IMG/VR virus record: IMGVR_UViG_3300025313_000008
Span: 1 to 64,000 of that record
Strand: one strand, 5' to 3'
Length of the DNA: 64,000 bases
Source: a virus
The notes beneath the pieces were generated by a model that was not told the DNA's origin, did not search any database, and saw only the letters and a program-made list of their open reading frames with translations. The first letter of the stretch is position 1. Every line of letters starts with the position of its first letter. Below, piece after piece: positions 39,239-47,600 of this stretch. Position numbers and translations under genes: made by a program.

Positions 39239-39308
39239 ATCCAGAGCACTTCAAACAATGAAGCACTTCGTCTTTCCACTCTGTATTACACTGTGGGCAT
39301 CTTTTCAT
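39213..39308 (-). CDS. zinc-ribbon micro-protein, 31 aa
   Basis: The frame encodes CPQC and CLKC 14 residues apart, a minimal ribbon, between NAMPT and the phosphoesterase and overlapping both by about 25 bases. The overlap makes this less certain than most micro-genes here. Confidence 0.4.
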   Translation of the reverse strand: MKRCPQCNTEWKDEVLHCLKCSGYVEVHKID

Positions 39309-40668
39309 GTAAATATTTCCCCTCAAAATTCTTTATATTTGCTTTTACTAGTTCTGATAATATTATTTTTTCTTGTGATGTATTTTGTTCAAGTGCTAAT
39401 TCTCTAATATCACTCCATTTTTGTCTTAATAATTTAGGACGCGTTGAATGCTCATCCATTTCATAAACTGTTTGATAAAGTCCTTTACTAGAATAATCTA
39501 CAACTAAATTACCATTCTCTTTTATAATATTAACACAGCCGGGAATTGATCTCTTAAACGGATTTGATATTGTTAGCTTCATTCTGTCTTTTCCGTTTGA
39601 ATATGCAGTTTTCATGGCATGACCTAGATAATCTCTATCTAAATCATTATAATAACCAGCTCCTATTCCATAACTCATAAATTCAAGTGGTATTCCTTTT
39701 TCCTTTAATATCTTATCATATTCTTTTACCTTTTCAAATGACATTCCTTCTCCTATTATCATTGATACATTTTTGAACTCCCAAAACTTCACTAATCCAT
39801 AAATCTGTATAGTTTGGCTTAATACATCACCTGAATCAGGTCTTAATACAACATGGACTCCTTGTTTTTCTGCGTGTTCTAATACATCTCGCATCATTTC
39901 ATGAATGAAACGACTTGGATCATATGTATCAATTACAAGTGCCACTATATTGTGACCTTTTTCTTTTACTTGATCAATAGCATGAATAAATCCTTGTTTT
40001 TCACTATCAAACTGTTGTATAGTTTTATGTGCTGTTGCTGGAATGCTTCCTAATTTTGCCGTAGGACAATGATATTGACCATGAAAATCATCTGTTCCTG
40101 TTAAGAACATATTCCATGCTGTAGTAGCCCAATATGCGTCTTCCAATGAACGATGCCCTCTAAATCCAAAGCTATGAAATCTATGTAATGGCAATTTATT
40201 TTCTACCAAATAATTCTTCATTTCAAGTGCTCTCGTTGCACATGCACTAGGAAAATATGAATGTAAAAATATTCCTTCCCACCATGTTACTAGTTCACCA
40301 AAACCTTCATCTGTATTGGTTATTTGAGCGAATGGCGTTCCTTGTGGAACCCATGTACCATCTGGAACTGCTTCTACTTGAAGTGGTATCCAACCATGAA
40401 GTTTATCTATAACATTCATCCACATATCAACAGGGAACTTCATACCCATTTTTCTAGCACATTCGTCTGCTTCCATAACCATCGACTCTTGAATCTTTTG
40501 ATTTAACAGATTTATAACAATTTCGTTAAATCCATATAGTATCATTGGTCTTGATCTGTTGTAAATATGTGATATTTCATAATCTTGATTTTCTTTGAGA
40601 TACCAGTGACTAAGATTATAACAGTCAGTTAATACCAATGGATTAAAACGTATATCATTAATAGTCAT
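39286..40668 (-). CDS. nadV: nicotinamide phosphoribosyltransferase (NAMPT/NadV)
   Basis: The enzyme joins nicotinamide and PRPP to form NMN. Recognisable family blocks are FHSFGFRGHRSLEDAYWATT, VVLRPDSGDVLSQTIQ, SYGIGAGYYNDLDRDYLGHA and KLTISNPFKRSIPG. The 460-residue length matches NadV. Phage NadV genes support NAD salvage during infection and can rescue NAD emptied by host defences, as known for bacterial phages. Here the likely next step is by the host NMN adenylyltransferase, since none is seen. The start overlaps the upstream 84-aa gene. Confidence 0.92.
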   Translation of the reverse strand: MTINDIRFNPLVLTDCYNLSHWYLKENQDYEISHIYNRSRPMILYGFNEIVINLLNQKIQESMVMEADECARKMGMKFPVDMWMNVIDKLHGWIPLQVEAVPDGTWVPQGTPFAQITNTDEGFGELVTWWEGIFLHSYFPSACATRALEMKNYLVENKLPLHRFHSFGFRGHRSLEDAYWATTAWNMFLTGTDDFHGQYHCPTAKLGSIPATAHKTIQQFDSEKQGFIHAIDQVKEKGHNIVALVIDTYDPSRFIHEMMRDVLEHAEKQGVHVVLRPDSGDVLSQTIQIYGLVKFWEFKNVSMIIGEGMSFEKVKEYDKILKEKGIPLEFMSYGIGAGYYNDLDRDYLGHAMKTAYSNGKDRMKLTISNPFKRSIPGCVNIIKENGNLVVDYSSKGLYQTVYEMDEHSTRPKLLRQKWSDIRELALEQNTSQEKIILSELVKANIKNFEGKYLHEKMPTV

Positions 40669-40912
40669 TTGCTGGTCTTCCTATATGTAGTCCTTGTTTA
40701 GCTAATACTTGAACAATTTGTGGTTCTATACCTGAACCTACTTCCAATCTTATCAACATTTCCATGTAGTCTTGTCCTTTAATTTCTTTTGCCCTTACAT
40801 ACATAATATCTCCTATCTTGGAACCGCCAAAATATACTGAAGCGTCTATTGAAACAGAACCAGAAGTATTTGTTATTACTTCTTTCTTCTTTTTGCCGAA
40901 TATTTTAACCAA
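40658..40912 (-). CDS. hypothetical protein, 84 aa
   Basis: The N-terminus is basic (KIFGKKKKEV). The remainder is beta-rich, with GSVSIDASVYFGGSKIGDIM. It overlaps NAMPT and the next gene by 8-11 bases. No family is recognised. Confidence 0.5.
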   Translation of the reverse strand: MVKIFGKKKKEVITNTSGSVSIDASVYFGGSKIGDIMYVRAKEIKGQDYMEMLIRLEVGSGIEPQIVQVLAKQGLHIGRPANDY

Positions 40913-41159
40913 AGTGTTGACCCGCTTTATCGTTTTTATTAGTTTGTTTACTAATTCTAATCTTTTCTAACGCTTCAAGTGCTATTTTCATCAAATCTGG
41001 AACGTCTTTGTCCTTGCTTTTGACTGTCACATTTGCGTTTCTGTTGTATTCACTTGTACTATCATTAAGAGAAATATTTACTTCATTTCTTGCGTTTATT
41101 TCTTCTTCGTCATCGGTTTTTTCTATATTAACATGAACTTCGTCGTCTCCTTCTCCCAT
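40905..41159 (-). CDS. hypothetical acidic protein, 84 aa
   Basis: The N-terminal half is acidic and Asn-rich (DDEVHVNIEKTDDEEEINAR). The C-terminal half has a helix (LMKIALEALEKIRISKQ). No domain is recognised. It lies one base from its upstream neighbour. Confidence 0.5.
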   Translation of the reverse strand: MGEGDDEVHVNIEKTDDEEEINARNEVNISLNDSTSEYNRNANVTVKSKDKDVPDLMKIALEALEKIRISKQTNKNDKAGQHFG

Positions 41160-41417
41160 TTATTTCTCCTCCTTTTTTTCTTTTTGTACGAAATTTAAGT
41201 TTTTTAATTCAACTGGCGGAAGTCCTGCTTCTTTCATACCATTGACATATTGTAGTGTTTTTTTTATTGCCATTTCTATTGCAAGATCCTCGTCATTAGA
41301 TTGATATTTGAATCCTAATTGCCATCTTCCGGTTGCATTTTGATGATGTTCAACCTTTATCCTATACTCATTGAAAAAATTATGGATTTCTCCACGTTGA
41401 GTTTGATTTCCACTCAT
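41160..41417 (-). CDS. hypothetical protein, 85 aa
   Basis: A beta-alpha-type small protein (WQLGFKYQSNDEDLAIEMAI) with a Lys/Glu tail. The ATG overlaps the upstream stop as ATGA. No family is recognised. Confidence 0.5.
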   Translation of the reverse strand: MSGNQTQRGEIHNFFNEYRIKVEHHQNATGRWQLGFKYQSNDEDLAIEMAIKKTLQYVNGMKEAGLPPVELKNLNFVQKEKKEEK

Positions 41418-41578
41418 TCGTCAACACCTATTAATTTGAATAGTGTAAAACCATTTTCTTCTAATGCTTCTTTCACTCGCCTATCAAATGCCACTTGTTC
41501 ATAGTATGGCACATTTGCCTTAGTACGTACTTTCCATTCCCCATTTTTGTTTTGTCGTAAATCTATACTATACTTCAT
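41414..41578 (-). CDS. hypothetical protein, 54 aa
   Basis: The frame reads MKYSIDLRQNKNGEWKVRTK, then an amphipathic helix and FTLFKLIGVDE. It overlaps both neighbours at stop/start codons. Its layout resembles the 85-aa protein that follows, so the pair may be related. The function is unknown. Confidence 0.5.
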   Translation of the reverse strand: MKYSIDLRQNKNGEWKVRTKANVPYYEQVAFDRRVKEALEENGFTLFKLIGVDE

Positions 41579-42002
41579 CTAATACCACGTACTTTTGATC
41601 TTTATCTTTCTTCTCTATATTAATGATTCGATTCTCAGTTGGACATTCGGGGTTCTTTGTAAAGTCATCTAATTTTCTTATACTCCATTCTGCTCCACCT
41701 TCCCCACATTGTGGTTCTATTAGTTTTACTAGAATAGCATTGAATTCAAATCCTTTGCAGTTTCTCCAATCTTTGAATATTTTTACATGGGTCCCAGATT
41801 TAAAAACTGTTTCCTTTAGTCTTTCCTTATATGTAACATTTCTTGGTTTTGATCTTAATCTGTATCCGCAACATGGACACCATAATCCTTCCCAATTCAT
41901 ATAAAGTTCACAAATCTGACATCGTCTTTGTCCAGAAGCATATCTTCCTATGCCTCTTGGTTTTGATGCTTTATGTCTTACACAAACGCCTTTACAAGTC
42001 AT
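41568..42002 (-). CDS. thaumarchaeal-type Cys-rich protein, 144 aa
   Basis: The N-terminal 55 residues (MTCKGVCVRHKASKPRGIGR, RRCQICELYMNWEGLWCPCC, GYRLRSKPRN) closely match a Cys-rich family I recall as abundant in Thaumarchaeota. It contains about eight Cys, probably two zinc sites with basic flanks. The C-terminal part is beta-rich and may be virus-specific. The family is probably DNA-binding. It is the best single clue to the host. Confidence 0.72.
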   Translation of the reverse strand: MTCKGVCVRHKASKPRGIGRYASGQRRCQICELYMNWEGLWCPCCGYRLRSKPRNVTYKERLKETVFKSGTHVKIFKDWRNCKGFEFNAILVKLIEPQCGEGGAEWSIRKLDDFTKNPECPTENRIINIEKKDKDQKYVVLDEV

Positions 42003-42005
42003 GAT

Positions 42006-42158
42006 TTATTTCTCCAAATCCTCTAAATAATACTTAGCCGTTATTAAATCAGCTTCAGATTTAGTTTGATATGTTGTTTTTCTGTCAAAGTTTTGTTCTG
42101 ATATTGCTAGATTAGAGTATATTTCCGCACTTTTTAAATAATATTCTATACGCTTCAT
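42006..42158 (-). CDS. hypothetical helical protein, 50 aa
   Basis: The ATG at 42158 lies 28 bases from the centre of a class A TATA box, so it opens a leaderless mRNA. The product is a charged, Tyr-rich helix (KRIEYYLKSAEIYSNLAISE). It is followed by the thaumarchaeal-type Cys-rich gene. The function is unknown. Confidence 0.55.
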   Translation of the reverse strand: MKRIEYYLKSAEIYSNLAISEQNFDRKTTYQTKSEADLITAKYYLEDLEK

Positions 42159-42180
42159 TAACAAGTCCTATATACCCTAG

Positions 42181-42200
42181 TGTATATAAACGTTTGTTTA
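42181..42200 (-). promoter_or_regulatory. class A promoter upstream of 42158
   Basis: The minus strand reads TAAACAAACGTTTATATACA, the best copy of the shared ACAAACGTTTATATAC element. It overlaps the last codons of radA, so the transcript continues the replication block. Confidence 0.6.
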
Positions 42201-43397
42201 TGCACTCGCGTCTTCGACTCCTTTATTAGTAAGTTCTAATATGGCTTCAGATTTTGCGTGATTTGGTGAATCTATTATGATAGCTACTACCTTTTTACCA
42301 CTTTTCTTTAGATATATCCTATGCGTAGATGTGTGTGATAATACTGTTCCACCTGATGCCTTTATTGGATCGCCAAAACCAGTAGGTGATTGTAATACTT
42401 GGTTTGTTACGATACCAACTATATTGTATGTTTCACAAAGTCGTGATACATGCTTTATGTGTCTCTTTAGTTTCTCTTGTCTTTCACCTATTTCTCCTCT
42501 TCCAAAATAATCAAGCCTAAATGTTGCTGTAATAGAATCTATTATCAAAAGTCTTACTGGAGGTTGCCCTTCTTGATTTATATATGAACCTAATTCTTGA
42601 CCAACTAAAAGCTGATGTCCAGCATTTGCAACTTTAATCAATATTATATTATCAAAAAACTTCATAGCTTTTTCGCGTTCCTCGTCATTAAGTGGTTGTT
42701 TTGGATCTTTTCTTTTTTCTTCCATTTTAGTTTGTTCTTTTGTTTGAACCAAACCGCGTTCATATATGAGTTGTTCTATCCTATCAGGTCTAAACGTGCC
42801 TTCAGTATCAACATAAATAACACGACAAGGCTTTCCTATTTCAGATAACCCGCCAACTGTTAATGTTTTTACATCACATGTTGGACATCTTTCTATTTTT
42901 TGATCCTCAAATACCTCATGACATTTAAAACATTTTCTCTTGTAAGGAAGTTGTGCCATAATGGTTGCCATAAAGCAAAACTGAGTTTTTCCAGCTCCAA
43001 ACTCTCCATATAGTTCAGTTATAGCACTACTTTCAAATCCACCACTCATCATTTCATCAAATCCATTTACTCCACTACTTAATGTATATCTTGTTGATGT
43101 CATATAATTATAAAATTCTCTTCCTGTAAATACTGCTTTTGCTACAACTCCTTTATCACGCAAGTATGTTCGTGCATCTTCTATCATTTTTGTTGTATCA
43201 CTAGAATCCATATCAAGTAATACGCCTAATTCTTTGGGTCCTCTTATTATTAAATCAGTTGCATCTAATATTCCTGCTTCTTGTAATTTCTTTAATTTAA
43301 CAGGTCCAATTCCTTCTATATCTGCCAAATTAAAGCTAAGTGCTTCATCAACTTCCTTTAAGCTTTGTTCTATTTCTTCTTTTTTTCTAGGTGCCAA
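42198..43397 (-). CDS. radA: RadA/Rad51-type recombinase with zinc-ribbon insertion
   Basis: The N-terminal helix-hairpin-helix (IEGIGPVKLKKLQEAGILDA) and ATPase core (Walker A GEFGAGKT at 131-138, then RVIYVDTEGTFRPDRIEQL, Walker B LLIIDSITATFR, and GIVTNQV) are typical of archaeal RadA. Between Walker A and the DTEGTF strand sits an extra stretch with Cys at 156, 159, 171 and 174, a zinc ribbon absent from ordinary RadA. Total length 399 exceeds the usual 320-350. It performs strand exchange in repair and genome replication. Confidence 0.9.
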   Translation of the reverse strand: MAPRKKEEIEQSLKEVDEALSFNLADIEGIGPVKLKKLQEAGILDATDLIIRGPKELGVLLDMDSSDTTKMIEDARTYLRDKGVVAKAVFTGREFYNYMTSTRYTLSSGVNGFDEMMSGGFESSAITELYGEFGAGKTQFCFMATIMAQLPYKRKCFKCHEVFEDQKIERCPTCDVKTLTVGGLSEIGKPCRVIYVDTEGTFRPDRIEQLIYERGLVQTKEQTKMEEKRKDPKQPLNDEEREKAMKFFDNIILIKVANAGHQLLVGQELGSYINQEGQPPVRLLIIDSITATFRLDYFGRGEIGERQEKLKRHIKHVSRLCETYNIVGIVTNQVLQSPTGFGDPIKASGGTVLSHTSTHRIYLKKSGKKVVAIIIDSPNHAKSEAILELTNKGVEDASA

Positions 43398-43647
43398 ATT
43401 CAGTTACCTCTCTTGGTTTTCTTCCTAATACAAGATAAAACCCATCATCTTCAAATTCCATAATCACTTCTATTCTTTTGTTTTTCATTTCTGGGTCTTT
43501 GTCCTCTATTGCCATTATCATTACATTCATGTATGCTTTAAACTTTGCTAACTGTTCTAGATTACGTTCATTTGATCCAAATGAAGAATTGGCATCATCA
43601 AATGTATCAATCTTGTCACCAAGTTTTATTGTTGTTTTTACATTCAT
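43387..43647 (-). CDS. hypothetical protein, 86 aa
   Basis: Alpha/beta, with a central helix (NLEQLAKFKAYMNVMIMAIE) between strands. It overlaps the recombinase start by 11 bases, so the two are co-translated. It may be an accessory factor of RadA. No family is recognised. Confidence 0.5.
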   Translation of the reverse strand: MNVKTTIKLGDKIDTFDDANSSFGSNERNLEQLAKFKAYMNVMIMAIEDKDPEMKNKRIEVIMEFEDDGFYLVLGRKPREVTEFGT

Positions 43648-44075
43648 TTTGTGTCATCTTTTATTAAATTTCTCAAATCTTCTTTTATTAAATCGTATGT
43701 TATATTTACTACTTGACCAATTCCCGGTGCGTTTCCTTTCAATGTTGGAAAATGACTAACTATCATTCCAGATAACAAATGTTTTATTGCTATTGCTCTT
43801 TTAACTCCTTTTTCCATTCTTTCCATTTGTTCTTCTGTAAATAATGATTCTGCCTCAGCATCAGTATATTCTTTCACTTCTTTAGTTGGCACTTCTTTAT
43901 CAAAGTCAGTCACGTCTAAATCTAGTAATTTCTGTATCTTATTTATCTGTTTCTTCGCCTTTTCTGGATCTCCTGCTTCTTGACCTTTCTTTATCTTCCA
44001 TTGTTTCTTTAAGTCAAGCCATTGTTTATCTTTTTCTTCTTGTGATAACTCAGTCATGTTACACATAGTTACCAA
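43644..44075 (-). CDS. hypothetical charged helical protein, 143 aa
   Basis: Helical and charged, with Glu/Lys-rich N- and C-terminal parts and the segment LLSGMIVSHFPTLKGNAPGI. Several ATGs near the start are possible. A TATA box (TTTATATTACCC) lies 22-31 bases upstream of them. No family is recognised. Confidence 0.5.
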   Translation of the reverse strand: MVTMCNMTELSQEEKDKQWLDLKKQWKIKKGQEAGDPEKAKKQINKIQKLLDLDVTDFDKEVPTKEVKEYTDAEAESLFTEEQMERMEKGVKRAIAIKHLLSGMIVSHFPTLKGNAPGIGQVVNITYDLIKEDLRNLIKDDTK

Positions 44076-44094
44076 AAAGGGTAATATAAATGAA

Positions 44095-44385
44095 CTACTT
44101 TTTCTTTAGTTCATCTACTTGTTTTTTAAGTGCTTCGTTTTCCTTTGTTAATCTACTTACCTCTCGCATGTAAAGATTTAGCTTTTGACCTATGTTTTTG
44201 ATTGCTTCAATAGAACCTGTTTTTGCATTTTCGTGTTCTAAGATAACATTGCTCATTAAGTTATTTATATATGCCATAAATGCTTGATCTTCAGTCATTT
44301 GTTGCTCTGGCTGTGGTGGAGTTTTTGGTTCTGTTCCTTTAGGTTCAGGCATTGATACCGATTTTGCACCTTTATTCTTACTCAT
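44095..44385 (-). CDS. coiled-coil protein, 96 aa
   Basis: A Pro/Lys-rich N-terminal 30 residues precede a long helix ending in a leucine-rich coiled coil (VSRLTKENEALKKQVDELKK). It lies in the tail-gene block directly after the fibre, so a fibre chaperone or small virion protein is possible. Confidence 0.55.
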   Translation of the reverse strand: MSKNKGAKSVSMPEPKGTEPKTPPQPEQQMTEDQAFMAYINNLMSNVILEHENAKTGSIEAIKNIGQKLNLYMREVSRLTKENEALKKQVDELKKK

Positions 44386-44387
44386 TA

Positions 44388-44636
44388 CTATTCACCCCCG
44401 ACAAATTGAACTGAGTTTCCTATTGTCGCTTCTAATATTTCACTTCTTCTTTCTTCCGTTATTGGAATTCCAGTAAATATATCTATAGGTAAAGAACCAT
44501 CTTCATTCTTTCTGATAGATATTAAAGCATTAATATATTGATTTATTTGTTGTTCAGCATCTACTTTTTCCTTTAAACTTACATACAATTTACCAATTAA
44601 TTGTTCAAGAACTTCATCGCTTATTGCCATAGCCAC
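44388..44636 (-). CDS. hypothetical protein next to the fibre gene, 82 aa
   Basis: Helical N-terminal half (DEVLEQLIGKLYVSLKEKVD), then a Pro/Gly-containing region (IDIFTGIPITEERR). Located between the fibre and the coiled-coil gene. A virion or assembly role is inferred from position only. Confidence 0.5.
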   Translation of the reverse strand: MAMAISDEVLEQLIGKLYVSLKEKVDAEQQINQYINALISIRKNEDGSLPIDIFTGIPITEERRSEILEATIGNSVQFVGGE

Positions 44637-44662
44637 ATTACCATATTCTTCTATATAACCTA

Positions 44663-47600
44663 TTAGCCTACTATTCCCATCCCTCTTAATATAGAAGATA
44701 ACAAGTTTAATGTTGATTGTAATCCAGCCAAAGTAGCTGGAGCACTTGGCATTGTGGTTATTGATTGTGGTGTTCTACCTCTAAATCCTATTTGTCCACC
44801 ATCTTGATTCAAGTTTCCACTTATGTTAAATGTTGCTTGTGTAAATGTTTTAGTTCCAGTTATAGTTTGTGTACTGTTTAAGTTTACTGCTGTTCCTGTT
44901 ATAGCTGTAGGTTGTATAGAACCAGCAACAAATCCGACAGCACTGTTGAATAATACTCCATTATTAAATGTGTTTATACCAGTCCATGTATTTGTTCCGC
45001 TCAATGATACTCCTCCTACACTTGCCACTAATGTTTGAACTGCTTGCGATGTCATCACAGATGTATTATTATTAGTAGAAGAATTAGTAGTAATGTTATT
45101 TATTTGTGCTCCAAACTGTAATTGTAAACTATTACCATATATTACATTCCACCTATTACCAAATTCTCCCAAATCACTTAGATTAGAACTAATAAGATCA
45201 GTTACAAATCTTCCGCCAACAGAAATACCATCAGCAATAGAATTTCCAATAAATATCGCTGGTGCAATTAAACTAACAGATGCACCGTTGAATGTATGAG
45301 AACCAGTCCATGTAAAGTTAGCTGTTGTATCAATACCACCACCAACCAATGAATCAACATAGCCTTTTGTAGTTAAAGTTGTTGAAGCATCTCCTCCTAC
45401 TGTTGCTCCACTGTTTATCACTTTAAATCCATTCATATTTAAATTTACAAACGAATCATTCTCTACACTTCCTATTGAAAATTTAGGAACAGCGTTCACA
45501 TTATAATCGTAAGAATCACCAGCACCAATATTGAAACTTTGACCACTAGGACCTCCAATCCAACTTTGACCAAAAGCATTAGTCCATGAAGTAAAATTCT
45601 GTAATGAGTTACTTGCCAAATTTACAATAGATGTAGCTGGAAATGTTGACCAAGTTGATACGTCTATTCCTGCTATTGCTGAATTTAATGTTTGTAGGTT
45701 TACCGCATCTAAATTATTGAGAGGATTAGAAACATTAGTTATTTGTTTATTACGTACATTTAAATCAGTTATTCCTAATTCCATAAGAGGAGTAGGATTA
45801 CCACTAATAATCCATCTAAAAGCATCGGTTGAACTACCCAACTGGAAATTTTGTAGTCCAGCATTTACAAAAAATGCATGTCCTCCACTAGAAGTCCATC
45901 CTAAATAATTAGTTATTGTATTAAACGCCATATTAAGCGGTTGTGTTGCAGTGTGATCACCCAAGTTATCTGCTCCACCGGCACTTAATGTTGTTAAGTT
46001 TACATTTGTATTTCCAGATCTAAATATTACGTCATTTCCCACTAATCTGTCTTCGCCATTAAGCATTCCTGTTGTTCCATTTGCGTGATTTGCACCTAAA
46101 ATAAATGCACCGTCTGCTATAATGCTTGGATTTGTTATAAATGTATTTGTTTTCATATGAAATGATGCAGTGTTTAAAGTTGCTATAGAAGTAAGATTAA
46201 CTTGCCAATCATAAAACTTACCTAATGGAACACTCCATTGTAATTTAGTGTTCCCTGCATTTACAGCTGAACCATATTCTCCAAATCCTATTACACCACT
46301 ATCTACAGCATATCGTAATACATCCAAATTAAAGATATTAAATGTACCCATATTAAGATCTGCATCTGCAGTAAATCCAATAAAAGAAGTGCCAAATGCA
46401 TTTGTTAAGTTTCTAATAAATCCACCAGTTCCTACCATTATATCTAATGAACCTCCATTATTTACTTGTCTTATCATTCCATCTACCATTCCACTAGTAC
46501 CTAATGTATGAGTTAGTAATTCAAATTGATTTGCTCGTATTCTTGGATCAGAGAATACAAAATTCATTGTTAATAATCCTTCTTCTAAACTCATGAATTC
46601 TGTATCGTTTTCTCTGAAACTAAAACTCTTAAAAAAAGGAACGTTGAACTCTAATCTATTTGCATCAGTAGAGCCAGCTATTGCAAATTGATTTCCTCCT
46701 ACTATGCCATTATTAGAACTAAAATTAATCATATCAACATTATGTATATTCTGAGTTTGTAAATTAAGATCAGTAGACATTTTCATTCCACCACCGTTTG
46801 TTGTATTATGTCCTAAGCCATCCAATACAAACATATCTAATTGAGTGTATGAAGGTGCAGGTCCCCTTACTCTAAAGTTCATAGTTTGCGGATTACCAGT
46901 TCCAAAAGGAGGATTTACACCAGCTAGAAATTCTAATCCAAATCCAGCTAAATCAATTATACTTCCTGCATTTGGAAAAAATATTCCTTGAACATTGAAT
47001 ATATTATTAGTATACATATCAAGTCCATCTTGTCTAAATTCATATTTTAGATCACTATTAGTTTGTCCAGTATTTTCAAACCATAGTTTAACAGTTTTTA
47101 ATTTTGGCACATTAATATTGATTCCAGAATTACCACCACTGATTCTTCTTTGTCCATGATCAATAGATGAAACAAACCCACCAAATGCGTCAAATTGAGC
47201 TTGATCTAGATTAATAATATCATTTGTAACCATATCCAAATTTACATTTGATTTATTAACATTCAACCTCATTTCCATGTTTGCATTTACTCCATTATCT
47301 ACGTAAAATGCATGATGAGAACCAGCACCTGTTACAGAATAATATAATCTTGCATTCGATGTTTCACTTGTTATGTGAGCTGTAAATGAAGGGCTATCTG
47401 TAAACCCAAGAAATCTTACATCTTTTATATTAAAGTCATGCATGAGTAAATCAAAAGTATCTAATGTCATGTGTGGAAACCCACCAATATACCATCTATA
47501 TTGTTGTGATGGTGGAACATTTGCTTCTATTCCCGTTCCAGAAGTTGAAAGTCCCTTTACTGTTGCATCAGTAGGAAAACTAAATCCTCCAGCTGGGGCA

